This document shows, one piece after another, positions 27,210 to 36,664 of a stretch of DNA of 64,000 nucleotides (its first letter is position 1; each line of letters starts with the position of its first letter). The notes under the pieces were generated by a model. It had not been told where the DNA came from and ran no database searches. It worked only from the letters and a program-made list of their open reading frames with translations. Location of the stretch: contig NZ_CP050134.2 in the NCBI RefSeq assembly GCF_011612265.2, forward strand, positions 620,001-684,000. The letters run 5' to 3'. The stretch is from Corynebacterium matruchotii. Its GTDB lineage: Bacteria > Actinomycetota > Actinomycetes > Mycobacteriales > Mycobacteriaceae. Made by a program: the position numbers and the translations under genes.

Positions 27210-28652
27210 ATGTCTCGAAAACGGACTTTCATGGCGGCCATACTAGCCCCCATCCTGGGAGCCGCATTATGCGTTACTCCCACCGCTTACGCCAAAGAAT
27301 CACACATGGAGGCTCAGTTCAAGTGTGACATTACGACAAAAGGCCTAAGTGGTTTCATGGCTCAGCAGGCCGATGGGCCGCAAAGTAACGACAAATTCAA
27401 GTTTAATTTCACGGTTGATGCCCCGGAGCAGGTCACTGTTGGGGAGGAATTCGACTACACCATCAAGGGTGGATTTGTGGGGTTGCCCAAAAGCTTTCCC
27501 GTTGCTGGCGTTGCCACGGTGAACATTAAGACTGTGGAGCAAGCCCGACTGTTTGTGGATTTGCCCGACAATATTGAGGTGACGAACATTGCCGCCGCGG
27601 GTGGGCAGCGGGGCATTAAGGTGGAGAAGCTGACGGGGAAGAATCGGCTGCGGGTGGGCGGAAACGTCGACTCCGACCGCATGAATTCCCGTGACTCTAA
27701 CACCATTAAACTGGCCACGGGCGACAAGGGCATGGTGGGGGTGGAAAAGAATGGAAAAGTGGGCTTTGACCTGCCTACCATCACCGTGACCGCTCGCGCC
27801 ACCAAGGCCGGTGTGATCCAGCCGGCCTTCCCCAAAGTCAGTAGCCCGGATACGCACCACTATCCCGCGGATCAGTCGCTATTGTCGCTGGTGGCGCAGG
27901 CCAAGGCGAACGCCGGATGGCTCGGGAGCTATGATGTCACCGCCCTCACCCGGTGCACTGTTGATAAGAGTAATGGGTTCCCCAAGGTGCGGGCCGTTGA
28001 GGTGCCGAAACCCCAGCCCGCCCTGGTGACGATCACCAGTACGCCGGAAGTCGGCCAGGTGGGGCAGGCATCAACGTTCACCTTCGCGGTGGAGGGAACC
28101 GACGGGAAGCCCTTGGCGAACACCCAGGTGAAGACCACGATTGGTGACGAAACCGAAACCCTGACGACCGACGCCAATGGTGTGGCCACCCGCAGTTTCA
28201 CCCCGACCGCCCCTGGTGCGGTGCAGGTGACCGCTGTGGCCGGCGACCAGGACGAGGTGCTCACCTACCAGGTGAATCCGAAGCCGGAGCCCACCACAAC
28301 CGAGCCCACAACGTCGGAATCAGAACCCACGACAGAACCAACGACGGAGCCAACCACCGAGCCGACCACGACCACGACCGAACCCACCACAGCCGAGCCC
28401 ACAACGTCGGAATCAGAACCGACGACAGAACCGACGACCATGACGAAGTCAACCGAGCCGACAGAATCGACGGAGACCACCACCGAAACCACCGAACCGA
28501 GCACTCCCCAGGAGCCCGGCGATCCACAGCAGCCTTCCTACAAGGGGAAATCCTTGTGGCAAATCCTATCGGGGATTTTCGCTGTGGGCATTGTCGGTAT
28601 TCTCGCCTGGCTTGGGCTAGCCAATCTTGGCATCGTTCCGGCACACCAGTAA
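27210..28652 (+). CDS. Surface protein, tandem paralogue with one Ig-like module
   Basis: 480 residues. A signal peptide ends at AYA, and the N-terminal domain is homologous to the upstream gene's and again bounded by cysteines (Cys39 and Cys249). Only one Ig-like module follows (about 270-355), then a long Thr/Glu/Pro stalk with nearly identical DNA repeats, and a C-terminal membrane helix without LPxTG. GGAGGGA precedes the ATG. It lies 33 bp after the first gene's stop, so the two form an operon that ends at a strong terminator. Confidence 0.85.
   Translation: MSRKRTFMAAILAPILGAALCVTPTAYAKESHMEAQFKCDITTKGLSGFMAQQADGPQSNDKFKFNFTVDAPEQVTVGEEFDYTIKGGFVGLPKSFPVAGVATVNIKTVEQARLFVDLPDNIEVTNIAAAGGQRGIKVEKLTGKNRLRVGGNVDSDRMNSRDSNTIKLATGDKGMVGVEKNGKVGFDLPTITVTARATKAGVIQPAFPKVSSPDTHHYPADQSLLSLVAQAKANAGWLGSYDVTALTRCTVDKSNGFPKVRAVEVPKPQPALVTITSTPEVGQVGQASTFTFAVEGTDGKPLANTQVKTTIGDETETLTTDANGVATRSFTPTAPGAVQVTAVAGDQDEVLTYQVNPKPEPTTTEPTTSESEPTTEPTTEPTTEPTTTTTEPTTAEPTTSESEPTTEPTTMTKSTEPTESTETTTETTEPSTPQEPGDPQQPSYKGKSLWQILSGIFAVGIVGILAWLGLANLGIVPAHQ
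28290..28432 (+). repeat. Imperfect direct repeat in the stalk coding region
   Basis: Two copies of about 50 bp (28290-28339 and 28383-28432) are nearly identical and lie in a TTEP-rich stretch. Such repeats can change copy number by slippage and alter stalk length. Confidence 0.8.
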
Positions 28653-28670
28653 GCCACAGGTAAAACTGTA

Positions 28671-28698
28671 AAAAGACCACCATATCTGGTGGTCTTTT
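28671..28698. terminator. Strong bidirectional terminator
   Basis: A perfect 12-bp stem, AAAAGACCACCA with TGGTGGTCTTTT, has a 4-nt loop and a T-run on both strands. It closes the surface-protein operon. Confidence 0.93.
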
Positions 28699-28748
28699 TC
28701 TGTCGCCACAGCGTCTAAGTGGTCACCGTCGCAGAAAACCAGGCCTTG

Positions 28749-28782
28749 GTATCATTGATACTTAATAAGTATCAACTATAAG
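28749..28782 (+). promoter_or_regulatory. Promoter overlapped by a perfect palindromic operator
   Basis: -35 TTGATA (28755-28760) and -10 TATAAG (28777-28782) are 16 bp apart. The palindrome TTGATACTT-AAT-AAGTATCAA (28755-28775) fills the space between them, and an extra GTATCA at 28749 makes an overlapping second dyad. The start codon lies 11 nt after the -10 box, so the message is nearly leaderless. A repressor bound here would block RNA polymerase. Confidence 0.7.
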
Positions 28783-28793
28783 ACGGTTTTATT

Positions 28794-29933
28794 ATGTATT
28801 TCAGCTATGGGTTTGAGCGGAGACGCGAAGCGGAAGGCCAAACACTCAACCGGTTAGCGTCGTGGGTGGCACGGCACGATGATGCGACGCTCTCCCTGAT
28901 TTTTACGTTTGGCGATCGCACGGAATTCGAAAGAATCGCACAAACGTATGGTGGGCAGGTGGCGTGGGTTCAAGACATTACATGGCGTTCCCCATGGACC
29001 ACATCGTGGGATAAATATGTGGGATTCATCACGTTTAATTGCCTAAATCCTGCCACGGATCCGGCGGGCGCATTCTTCTCCTCCGAGGCTGCGCTGCAAG
29101 GGTTGGCGGTTATCGCTCACGGGTCGGGGCGTGCCGAAGAAATCCGGCCCATCATCGTGGCCGAGTACACTAAGTCTGCCAAGGGGGATGACCCGCGGGA
29201 TTTCGTCGAAAAGCTTATGGATGCTGGGACGTTGCTGGTGTATGCCTTGGACTTGCCTGATACGGAAGCGATCCTTGACGAGGTGGTTTACGTCAATGAT
29301 GCGGCCCAATCTGACCACACGGACCTTATTCAATCCCTGGGGGAGAGCAGTTGGACCTCGACAACCGGTTATGAGCGTCACATCAGCAGCCGTGATGTCG
29401 TGTTTTCGCCCGAAGAGAAGTTCGAAGAACCCGTCGAGGTGTTTTATCGCCGCTGGTCACTGTTGGCGGAGCATGTGCGTGCCAGCCCGAGCCTGAACAT
29501 GTATTTGGGTGTTATCAACCATCCGCCTGCGGCGACTACGATGTTGCGGGAAACCCCGGGCCTTACCCTCAGATGGTGCAGGCAGTTTCCCGCCGAGGAG
29601 CAGGAGACGTCCATGCCGGGTACCGCCGGAGTGTTTTTGTTCGACAAGACCGCTTGCTATCCGAATGTGTTACACCAGGCAATGGCCGGCGTGACGACCC
29701 AGGAAGGGGAGGTCATCGTGGCGACCAGCGACTCGGACTTCTCCACCAAGGTCATGGATGAAATGATCGGCATGCTGCGGAACCCAATGGAAATGGATGT
29801 GCTGCGTCGGCTCACAAGTCGGAGTAAGAGCTTTATTTTCCAGTTTGCGCCCGGCGACTCCCCGGAAATGGTGCATGGGTCCGTTTCGACAAATAACGAG
29901 GCAATGCGGAAGATCTTCCACGGCCTGGACTAG
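28794..29933 (+). CDS. Unknown protein made of two related domains
   Basis: 379 residues, soluble, no signal peptide. The first half (about 1-180) and the second half (about 200-379) look like diverged copies of one domain. Each has a hydrophobic strand (LSLIFTFGD / LNMYLGVIN), a W-containing turn, a strand with F-FD/FN, and a segment ending in VI-----D. The same two domains occur as separate overlapping genes at 23070-24220. Expression is probably controlled by the palindromic promoter just upstream; no Shine-Dalgarno is present. Function unknown. Confidence 0.8.
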   Translation: MYFSYGFERRREAEGQTLNRLASWVARHDDATLSLIFTFGDRTEFERIAQTYGGQVAWVQDITWRSPWTTSWDKYVGFITFNCLNPATDPAGAFFSSEAALQGLAVIAHGSGRAEEIRPIIVAEYTKSAKGDDPRDFVEKLMDAGTLLVYALDLPDTEAILDEVVYVNDAAQSDHTDLIQSLGESSWTSTTGYERHISSRDVVFSPEEKFEEPVEVFYRRWSLLAEHVRASPSLNMYLGVINHPPAATTMLRETPGLTLRWCRQFPAEEQETSMPGTAGVFLFDKTACYPNVLHQAMAGVTTQEGEVIVATSDSDFSTKVMDEMIGMLRNPMEMDVLRRLTSRSKSFIFQFAPGDSPEMVHGSVSTNNEAMRKIFHGLD

Positions 29934-29942
29934 GACGCCGCA

Positions 29943-29984
29943 GCTTATCGACGCCTAAGGCGGGTCGTTGGGGCGTCGAAAAGC
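29943..29984 (+). repeat. Inverted pair of the dispersed 12-mer
   Basis: GCTTATCGACGC (29943-29954) and GCGTCGAAAAGC (29973-29984) face each other, starting 9 bp after a stop codon and followed by AAAAAA. They form an 11-of-12 stem that could serve as a weak terminator. Confidence 0.75.
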
Positions 29985-30034
29985 AAAAAACATTGCATTC
30001 CAATCCACGTCGGTTAGGCTATATCTTAAGAGGC

Positions 30035-30047
30035 CGACCATCGGTCG
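30035..30047. promoter_or_regulatory. Candidate operator for the following TetR gene
   Basis: CGACC-ATC-GGTCG is a short perfect dyad 26 bp before the regulator's start, between a TATATCTT element and the ribosome site. Autoregulation is inferred from its position. Confidence 0.4.
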
Positions 30048-30073
30048 AATATCTTGAGGAGGCGCAAACCGCT

Positions 30074-30706
30074 ATGACACCCACAAACCCCAACCGACGC
30101 GCGGAAATCATCGACGCCGCGGAACGCCGCTTTGCCAGCCAGGGCTACCTGCAAACATCGGTGTCGGAAATCATTGGCGACGCCGGTATCGCCAAGGGCA
30201 CCTTTTACCACTATTTCCAGTCTAAAGAATCGGTCATGTACGCGGTCATCGACAAGAACATCACGCTGCTGAAAGATCAGGTGGAAAGCTACATGGCCGA
30301 ATCCACCCAGCCGCCGCTAGCCCAGTTCACCATGATTCTCGGCGGCGGCTTTGCCCCACGGCGACCCGAAACCGCCGCAATCAGCACCGAACTAGAGCAA
30401 GACGGCAACGAGCTCATGCACATGCGAGCCATCGACGCCACCATCAACGCCCTCATCCCGCCGCTCGCCGACCTGCTGGGGCGGGCCACCGCCAACGGCG
30501 ATATCGACTGCCCCAACCCGAACATTGCCGCCGCCGCCATCCTTGTGCTGAGTGCGCAACTGCTTGACCGCGATCTTTTAGGCTGGGTAAAAACCCGCGA
30601 CATTGCCACCATCCGCAATTTTGGTAGCGTTGCCGAACGGGTCATTGGCGCCCCCACCGGGACCTTCGCCCCCATCGTGGACAGTTTCATAGCAAGTATG
30701 CCGTGA
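30074..30706 (+). CDS. TetR/AcrR-family regulator next to a dead ABC transporter
   Basis: 210 residues from ATG 30074 (GAGGAGG upstream; the frame is open further up without a good start). The helix-turn-helix is typical: IIDAAERRFASQGYLQTSVSEI, here in segments, then GIAKGTFYHYFQSKESV. The C-terminal domain is TetR-like with no known ligand. Its stop overlaps the start of a decayed ABC permease, presumably its former target operon, so it may now be an orphan regulator or control other genes. Confidence 0.9.
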   Translation: MTPTNPNRRAEIIDAAERRFASQGYLQTSVSEIIGDAGIAKGTFYHYFQSKESVMYAVIDKNITLLKDQVESYMAESTQPPLAQFTMILGGGFAPRRPETAAISTELEQDGNELMHMRAIDATINALIPPLADLLGRATANGDIDCPNPNIAAAAILVLSAQLLDRDLLGWVKTRDIATIRNFGSVAERVIGAPTGTFAPIVDSFIASMP

Positions 30707-31022
30707 CCGCCACCATCATCCAAGAATTCCGCCGCACCCCGGCGGCCACCGGCCCTCATGCTCATCACGGTGGCACTCGCAACCGCGCTCACCACCATCG
30801 GTGCCGCAGCCTGCTTCCAAGTCATGCAATCCAGCGGCACACTCTTCACCCAGGCCGTCACCCCACAACTCTTACAAATGCACGAAGGCCTCATTGACCG
30901 CAATCAAATATAGGCCTTTGCGGCCTAGTACCCAGAGATCACCGCCTTCGAAACCAAAGAAATCATCGGCATAGATGGTGCACAATTAGAACTGATGCCT
31001 GGCTGTATCGAAGGCGGCAGCT
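30703..31022 (+). pseudogene. Remnant of an ABC transporter permease
   Basis: GTG 30703 opens a short frame (TATIIQEFRRTPA) that loses phase. The coding sense continues in the next frame from 30758 as a membrane helix (LMLITVALATALTTIG) and an extracytoplasmic start (FTQAVTPQLLQMHEG). In-frame TAG codons at 30911 and 30926 stand where Gln is plausible, then YPEITAF and IIGIDGAQLEL follow. This resembles the first helix and periplasmic region of MacB/FtsX-type permeases. The remaining helices are missing. Confidence 0.75.
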
Positions 31023-31352
31023 CTATCGAATACCTGGTCACCAGCGGTACCGTTACCATCGCTGGCCAGGATTTGGTCTAGCTGAGCGTGAAATAATTGG
31101 AGGAATTCCGATTGAACCACATTGGTTTCATCTTCTAACAGCCGCAATTACTCGACGGCGTGACGCTTCGGGAGAACGCGCTCCTGCCCGCCTAGTGGCA
31201 TTCGAAACCGCACCAGCAGGCGGCGGCCGTTGACGCCGATCGGTGGTTTCGCGGATGAGCCCACCGGGGCCTTAGACTCCGAGAACGCGGCGGTGGCGGC
31301 CCTAGCGCAGCGGATTATTACTGTGACGGATGGTGTGGTGCCGGTAGCGTAG
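31023..31352 (+). pseudogene. Remnant of the partner ABC ATPase
   Basis: The same frame continues as TSGTVTIAGQDLV, then LEEFRLNHIGFIF and QLLDGVTLRENALLPA, the region around the Q-loop of a LolD/MacB-type ATPase. It is broken by TAG 31079, TAA 31094, TAA 31136 and TAG 31193. A shifted frame then gives ADEPTGALDS (Walker B and D-loop) and RIITVTDGVV, with a stop at 31350. Walker A and the ABC signature are deleted, so no functional ATPase is possible. Confidence 0.85.
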
Positions 31353-31353
31353 G

Positions 31354-31365
31354 GCGTCGAAAAGC
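31354..31365 (+). repeat. Exact copy of the dispersed 12-mer GCGTCGAAAAGC
   Basis: The copy begins 1 bp after the stop codon of the ABC ATPase remnant. It fits the pattern of this word at gene ends. Confidence 0.75.
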
Positions 31366-31431
31366 TAGAAAGCTAAGAGGTTTGATAGGATCGACACATC
31401 TTAGACCACAGTATTTTCGAGGAAGGCTTCC

Positions 31432-32955
31432 ATGGCGCGTTTTGTTGACCAAGTAACCCTGCATCTTACTGCGGGGGATGGCGGCAATGGATGTGCCTCC
31501 ATTCACCGGGAGAAATTCAAGCCGCTGGGCGGGCCAGACGGGGGCAATGGCGGGCACGGTGGGGACATTATTTTAGAGGTGTCGGCGCAGGTGCATACCC
31601 TGCTTGACCTGCATTATCGGCCGCACCTGAAGGCGGAACGCGGGTCGAACGGGGCCGGCGATCATCGCAATGGGGCGCGGGGTGCGGATCTGGTGCTGCC
31701 GGTGCCGGTGGGAACCGTGGTGCTCAGCGAATCGGGGGAGCAGCTGGCCGATCTCACCGCCGTGGGTATGCGGTTCATCGCGGCGCGCGGCGGCTTCGGT
31801 GGCCTGGGCAATGCGGCGTTGGCGTCCAGCGTGCGCAAGGCGCCTGGGTTTGCGCTTCGGGGTGAGCCGGGGGAGCAGCACGACGTGGTGCTGGAGTTGA
31901 AATCCGTGGCGGATGTGGGCCTGGTCGGTTTCCCATCTGCCGGGAAGTCGTCGCTCATTTCGGTGTTGTCGGCGGCGAAACCAAAGATCGGTGACTACCC
32001 GTTTACCACGTTGCAGCCGAACCTGGGCGTCGTCGATGTGGGGCATGAAACATTCACCATTGCGGACGTGCCGGGGCTGATTCCTGGTGCTAGCGAGGGC
32101 AAGGGCTTGGGCCTAGATTTTTTGCGGCATATCGAACGTACGGCCGTATTGGTGCATGTGGTAGATACCGCCAGTATTGAGCCGGGCCGGGATCCGATTT
32201 CGGATATTGAGGCCCTGGAGGCGGAATTGGCTGCGTATGAATCCATACTGGTGGGCGATGCTGGCTTGGGGGATCTGCGGGATCGGCCCCGGATCATTGT
32301 GCTCAATAAGGCGGACATTCCCGATGCGGCGGAACTGGCGGAATTCGTCAAGGAAGACCTCGAACAAAAGTTTGGTTGGCCGGTGTTTATTGTGTCGGCG
32401 GTGGCGCGGAAGGGGCTGGAGCCGCTGAAGTATAAGCTGCTGGAAATCGTGCAGGAGGCGCGGAAGAAACGCCCGAAGGAGAAAGCCGTGACCCGAATGG
32501 TGGTGCGGCCCAAAGCAGTTGATGCGGCGCGCGGCAAGAATGGCAAGCACCGTGATTTCACGATCGAGCCGGACCCGGAGAACACGGGTGGGTTTATCGT
32601 GCACGGGGAAAAGCCGGCGCGGTGGATCATGCAGACCGACTTCGAGAATGATGAGGCGGTGGGCTATCTTGCGGACCGGCTGAACCGGTTGGGCGTGGAG
32701 GACGCACTCTTGAAGGCCGGCGCGGAGGCGGGGTGCCCCGTCACCATTGGGGGCATCACGTTTGAGTGGGAGCCAATGACGTCCGCTGGTACCGCGCCAG
32801 TTCTCACCGGTCGGGGAACAGACATTCGATTGTCGCACACGAAGCGGGCGTCGGCCGCGGAGCGGAAGCGGGCATCGCAGGCGCGGCGTGGGCTTATCGA
32901 CGAGCTGGATTTCGGCGATGGCCAAGAGGCCGATCGGAAACGCTGGGAAGGCTAA
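31432..32955 (+). CDS. obg: GTPase Obg (CgtA), ribosome-assembly GTPase
   Basis: 507 residues. The Gly-rich Obg fold ([10 protein letters not shown], residues 1-158) is followed by the G domain with P-loop GFPSAGKS at 166-173, switch DVPGL, NKAD and SA motifs, and the C-terminal OCT domain (about 345-425) with [16 protein letters not shown] basic tail follows. Obg binds the 50S subunit and links growth to nucleotide status. GAGGAAGG precedes the ATG. proB starts 15 bp after its stop. Confidence 0.97.
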   Translation: MARFVDQVTLHLTAGDGGNGCASIHREKFKPLGGPDGGNGGHGGDIILEVSAQVHTLLDLHYRPHLKAERGSNGAGDHRNGARGADLVLPVPVGTVVLSESGEQLADLTAVGMRFIAARGGFGGLGNAALASSVRKAPGFALRGEPGEQHDVVLELKSVADVGLVGFPSAGKSSLISVLSAAKPKIGDYPFTTLQPNLGVVDVGHETFTIADVPGLIPGASEGKGLGLDFLRHIERTAVLVHVVDTASIEPGRDPISDIEALEAELAAYESILVGDAGLGDLRDRPRIIVLNKADIPDAAELAEFVKEDLEQKFGWPVFIVSAVARKGLEPLKYKLLEIVQEARKKRPKEKAVTRMVVRPKAVDAARGKNGKHRDFTIEPDPENTGGFIVHGEKPARWIMQTDFENDEAVGYLADRLNRLGVEDALLKAGAEAGCPVTIGGITFEWEPMTSAGTAPVLTGRGTDIRLSHTKRASAAERKRASQARRGLIDELDFGDGQEADRKRWEG

Positions 32956-32970
32956 TCGGGGCGGAAAACC

Positions 32971-34080
32971 ATGGATGTGCGTGCCAACATTGCCGCAGCG
33001 AAGCGGATCATTGTGAAGATCGGATCGTCCTCGCTCACGAATTCCGACCATCGGGTGGATGTGAGCAAGGTGGATCGGTTGGTGGATGCCATCGCCGCCC
33101 GGTGTGCCCGTGGCAGCGATGTGATCGTGGTGTCGTCGGGGGCGTTGGCGGCGGGGATGGGCCCGATGGGACTGCATTCGAGGCCCACGGATTTGGCCAC
33201 CAAGCAGGCGGTTTCGGCGGTGGGGCAGCAGCATCTCATGCAAACATGGGCCACCAGTTTCCGCCGCTATGGCAAGCATGTGGGGCAGGTGTTGCTCACG
33301 GCGTCGGATGCGGGGGTGCGGCACCGGGCGCGGAATGCGCAGCGCACAATTGATCGGTTGCTGTACCTGGGTGTGGTTCCCATCGTGAACGAGAACGACA
33401 CGGTGGCGCACACGGAAATGCGGTTTGGCGATAACGATAGGCTGGCGGCGCTGGTGGCGCATTTGAGCTGCGTGGATGCGCTGGTGTTGTTGAGCGACGT
33501 AGATGGGCTTTATGACCGCAATCCCAGCGACCCGGCGGCGCGGTTCGTCCCGGAGGTGCGGGACGGTAATGACTTGAAGTCCGTGGTTGCGGGTGACGGC
33601 GGCGAGGTGGGCACCGGTGGTATGGCGTCGAAAGTGACCGCGGCCCGCATTGCCTCCCGGGGCGGGGTGCCAGTGCTACTAACCAGCGCGGATAATATTG
33701 CCGCGGCGCTTGACGACGCGCAGGTGGGAACGGTGTTTCATCCGAAGGAAAATCGGTTATCTGCCTGGAAGTTTTGGGCGCTCTATGCCGCGGATACGGG
33801 TGGTACGCTGCGGATTGATGCCGGTGCGGTGGCGGCGGTGACGACCGGCGGCTCGTCGTTATTGCCGGTGGGCATCATGGAGGTGTATGGGGATTTTCAT
33901 GCGGGGGAGATTGTGGAAATCATTGGCCCCGAGGGAGCGATCATTGGGCGGGGTGAGGTTGCCTACGATTCGTCAGTATTGACGGAAATCATTGGGAAAC
34001 GAACTGATGTTCTACCCTCAGATATGCAGCGGCCGGTGGTACATGCAGATTATCTTTCCCAGTACGCTTCCCGGGCATAG
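32971..34080 (+). CDS. proB: Glutamate 5-kinase
   Basis: First step of proline synthesis: phosphorylates glutamate with ATP. The 369 residues include an amino-acid-kinase fold ([11 protein letters not shown] at the N-terminus, [45 protein letters not shown]) and a C-terminal PUA domain from about residue 275. Feedback inhibition by proline is usual in the family. It follows obg by 15 bp and proA comes 56 bp later. Confidence 0.97.
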   Translation: MDVRANIAAAKRIIVKIGSSSLTNSDHRVDVSKVDRLVDAIAARCARGSDVIVVSSGALAAGMGPMGLHSRPTDLATKQAVSAVGQQHLMQTWATSFRRYGKHVGQVLLTASDAGVRHRARNAQRTIDRLLYLGVVPIVNENDTVAHTEMRFGDNDRLAALVAHLSCVDALVLLSDVDGLYDRNPSDPAARFVPEVRDGNDLKSVVAGDGGEVGTGGMASKVTAARIASRGGVPVLLTSADNIAAALDDAQVGTVFHPKENRLSAWKFWALYAADTGGTLRIDAGAVAAVTTGGSSLLPVGIMEVYGDFHAGEIVEIIGPEGAIIGRGEVAYDSSVLTEIIGKRTDVLPSDMQRPVVHADYLSQYASRA

Positions 34081-34136
34081 CGCAAAAAGATCCCCAAGAC
34101 CTAGCCATTTTCCTGCCTCACCGATAAGGTGAGCAT

Positions 34137-35438
34137 ATGGACACGCCACAAAAACCAACACATGACACGACCCGGGAATCCGAACGCTCCGAGGTATTAG
34201 CCAAGGCTGAGGCGGCGAAACGCGCAGCGCCCATCGTCGCAAAGCTGAAAAGCGGGGAGAAAAACGCGGTCCTGCTTGCCGCCGCCGACGCGCTGGAAAC
34301 CCGCGCGGATGATATTCTTGCCGCCAACCAGGACGACATTAATGCAGGTAAAGCGGTGGGAATGTCGGAATCACTCATTGATAGGCTGCGGCTAGACAAG
34401 GAACGGATTCGCGGTATCGCCGACGGGCTTCGGCAGGTAGCCGCCCTCACGGATCCGGTAGGGCAGGTGCTGCGCGGGTCGGTGATGCCCAATGGGATTC
34501 AGATGCGGCAAGTGCGGGTGCCGCTGGGGGTCATGGGCATGGTGTACGAGGCGCGGCCGAACGTCACCGTTGACGCCTTTGGGCTGGCGCTGAAATCCGG
34601 CAATGTGGCGCTGCTGCGCGGCTCAAAATCCGCCAACCACACCAACATGCAACTCGTGGCAATCCTGCAAACCGTCGCCGAACAACACGGTCTACCAGCG
34701 GAAACGGTGCAATTATTGCCCTGCGCCACGCACGAGAGCGTCCAAGACCTCATCACCGCTCGGGGGCTTGTCGACGTGGTAATCCCCCGGGGCGGCGCCG
34801 GCCTCATCAACGCGGTCGTCATGGGGGCAACCGTGCCCACAATCGAAACCGGAACCGGCAACTGCCACGTCTATATCGACCGCGACGCCGACCTAGGTCA
34901 GGCCATCACCATACTGCTCAACAGCAAAACCCGCCGCTGTAGCGTCTGCAACGCCGCCGAAACCGTCCTCATCGACACCCACCTCAGCGACGAGAACAAA
35001 CTTTCGATTATTACCGCGTTGCAGGACGCCGGCGTCACCGTTCACGGCGACCCCGAAGAACTCGCAGCCTTCGGCGCCACCGCCATCGTGCCCGCCACCA
35101 ACACCGACTGGACCGACGAATACCTCAGCATGGACATCGCCGCCCGCACTGTCGACGGCATCGACGGGGCCCTCGACCACATCCGCCGCTACTCCAGCGG
35201 CCACACCGAAGCAATCTGCACCACCAACATCACCACCGCACAACGATTCGCCGACGAAGTAGACTCCGCCGCCGTCATGATTAACGCCAGCACCGCCTTC
35301 ACCGACGGTGAACAATACGGCATGGGCGCCGAAATCGGCATCTCCACCCAAAAACTCCACGCCCGCGGACCCATGGCCCTCCCCGAACTCACCAGCACCA
35401 AATGGATCCTCCACGGCACCGGACAAACCCGACCATAA
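34137..35438 (+). CDS. proA: Gamma-glutamyl phosphate reductase
   Basis: NADPH-dependent second step of proline synthesis, giving glutamate semialdehyde. 433 residues of the aldehyde-dehydrogenase fold, with [17 protein letters not shown], the catalytic-cysteine segment [13 protein letters not shown] and [18 protein letters not shown] lies upstream of ATG 34137. nadD follows after 27 bp, so transcription probably continues from proB through nadD. Confidence 0.97.
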   Translation: MDTPQKPTHDTTRESERSEVLAKAEAAKRAAPIVAKLKSGEKNAVLLAAADALETRADDILAANQDDINAGKAVGMSESLIDRLRLDKERIRGIADGLRQVAALTDPVGQVLRGSVMPNGIQMRQVRVPLGVMGMVYEARPNVTVDAFGLALKSGNVALLRGSKSANHTNMQLVAILQTVAEQHGLPAETVQLLPCATHESVQDLITARGLVDVVIPRGGAGLINAVVMGATVPTIETGTGNCHVYIDRDADLGQAITILLNSKTRRCSVCNAAETVLIDTHLSDENKLSIITALQDAGVTVHGDPEELAAFGATAIVPATNTDWTDEYLSMDIAARTVDGIDGALDHIRRYSSGHTEAICTTNITTAQRFADEVDSAAVMINASTAFTDGEQYGMGAEIGISTQKLHARGPMALPELTSTKWILHGTGQTRP

Positions 35439-35465
35439 CCACACCAACAAGGCAGCATTATCAGC

Positions 35466-36080
35466 ATGGCTCACACCCCGACGGCTTCCCCACCACTCCG
35501 CATCGGCATCATGGGCGGCACCTTCGACCCCATCCACCACGGGCACCTCGTCGCCGCCTCCGAAGTCGCCAACCTCTTCCACCTCGACGAAGTCATCTTC
35601 GTCCCCACCGGCCAACCCTGGCAAAAAAGCGAACGAGAAGTATCCGCCGCCGAAGACCGATACCTCATGACCGTCATCGCCACCGCCAGCAACCCCAGAT
35701 TCAGCGTTAGCCGCGTCGACATCGACCGACCCGGCCCCACCTACACCATCGACACCCTCTCCGACCTGCACAATATCTTCCCCACCGCGGAACTCTTCTT
35801 CATCACCGGCGCCGACGCCCTCGAAAAAATCCTCACCTGGCGAGAATGGGAAAAAGCATTCGACTACGCCACCTTCGTCGGCGTCACCCGCCCCGGCTAC
35901 CTCCTCCGCGACACCAACCTGCCCGAAAAATACCAAGACCGAGTAGAACTAGTACAAATCCCGGCAATGGCCATATCCTCCACCGACTGCCGACGCCGCG
36001 CCCACGCCGGAAAACCCGTCTGGTACCTTGTCCCAGACGGCGTCGTCCAATACATCAGCAAACGAGGCCTATACCAGTAA
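35466..36080 (+). CDS. nadD: Nicotinate-nucleotide adenylyltransferase
   Basis: Joins nicotinate mononucleotide to ATP in NAD synthesis. 204 residues with the nucleotidyltransferase motif [12 protein letters not shown] near residue 18 and the C-terminal ISSTDCRRR matching ISSTxxR. The ATG at 35466 follows GCATTATCAGC and has no clear ribosome site. It sits upstream of rsfS and the gpgP-like gene, the same order as in mycobacteria. Confidence 0.95.
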   Translation: MAHTPTASPPLRIGIMGGTFDPIHHGHLVAASEVANLFHLDEVIFVPTGQPWQKSEREVSAAEDRYLMTVIATASNPRFSVSRVDIDRPGPTYTIDTLSDLHNIFPTAELFFITGADALEKILTWREWEKAFDYATFVGVTRPGYLLRDTNLPEKYQDRVELVQIPAMAISSTDCRRRAHAGKPVWYLVPDGVVQYISKRGLYQ

Positions 36081-36102
36081 CAACCCCAACCACAACCAAC
36101 AA

Positions 36103-36118
36103 AAACCCAGGCGGGTTT
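36103..36118 (+). terminator. Small hairpin after nadD
   Basis: AAACCC-AGGC-GGGTTT lies 22 bp after nadD. The 6-bp stem is short, with only TTT inside it, so termination is uncertain. Confidence 0.4.
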
Positions 36119-36192
36119 CCAAAAGTTTCCTAATTCATGAAAAACTATATAGGGTAGATATTTTTACCAGACGAAAAGATGTAGGGATTTGA

Positions 36193-36657
36193 GTGACTAC
36201 AAGCGAAGATACTAAAGAACTAGCAATCGTCGCGGCCCGAGCCGCACACGAAAAACTCGCCACCGATATCGCACTCATCGACGTATCCAGCGTCATGGAC
36301 ATCTGCGAAATATTCGTCGTGGCCTCCGCTGACAACGAACGGCAAGTTCGCGCCATCGTCGACGAAGTCGAAGACGAACTCGCCAAACTCGGCCACGAAC
36401 CCAAACGACGCGAAGGCAACCGCGAAAACCGGTGGGTCCTGCTAGACTACGGCATGCTCGTCATCCACGTGCAACGCGGCACCGAACGGGAATACTACCG
36501 ACTCGACCAGCTCTACCGGGACTGCCCACTCATCGACGTGCCCGGCCTAGAAACCATGGTGCGGCCCGACGACTGGTCCAGTGAAGTAGACGTACGCACG
36601 GTAGAATCCCTGGACGACATCCCCCTGGCAGATCCCGAGCCCGAAGAGGAGCTATAA
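36193..36657 (+). CDS. rsfS: Ribosomal silencing factor RsfS
   Basis: 154 residues. RsfS binds L14 and keeps the 50S subunit from joining the 30S when nutrients are scarce. The core motifs VSSVMDICEIFVVASA, RREGNRENRWVLLDYG and HVQRGTEREYYRLDQLY are all present, plus an acidic C-terminal tail of about 35 residues. It starts at GTG 36193. The next gene begins 8 bp after its stop. Confidence 0.96.
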   Translation: MTTSEDTKELAIVAARAAHEKLATDIALIDVSSVMDICEIFVVASADNERQVRAIVDEVEDELAKLGHEPKRREGNRENRWVLLDYGMLVIHVQRGTEREYYRLDQLYRDCPLIDVPGLETMVRPDDWSSEVDVRTVESLDDIPLADPEPEEEL

Positions 36658-36664
36658 CCCCATC

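Noticed and set aside
30703..30897. 64-codon frame after the TetR gene as a real small protein
   Set aside because: Only its first 15 codons make sense as the start of a permease. The rest is the wrong frame of a decayed membrane helix found one frame over.
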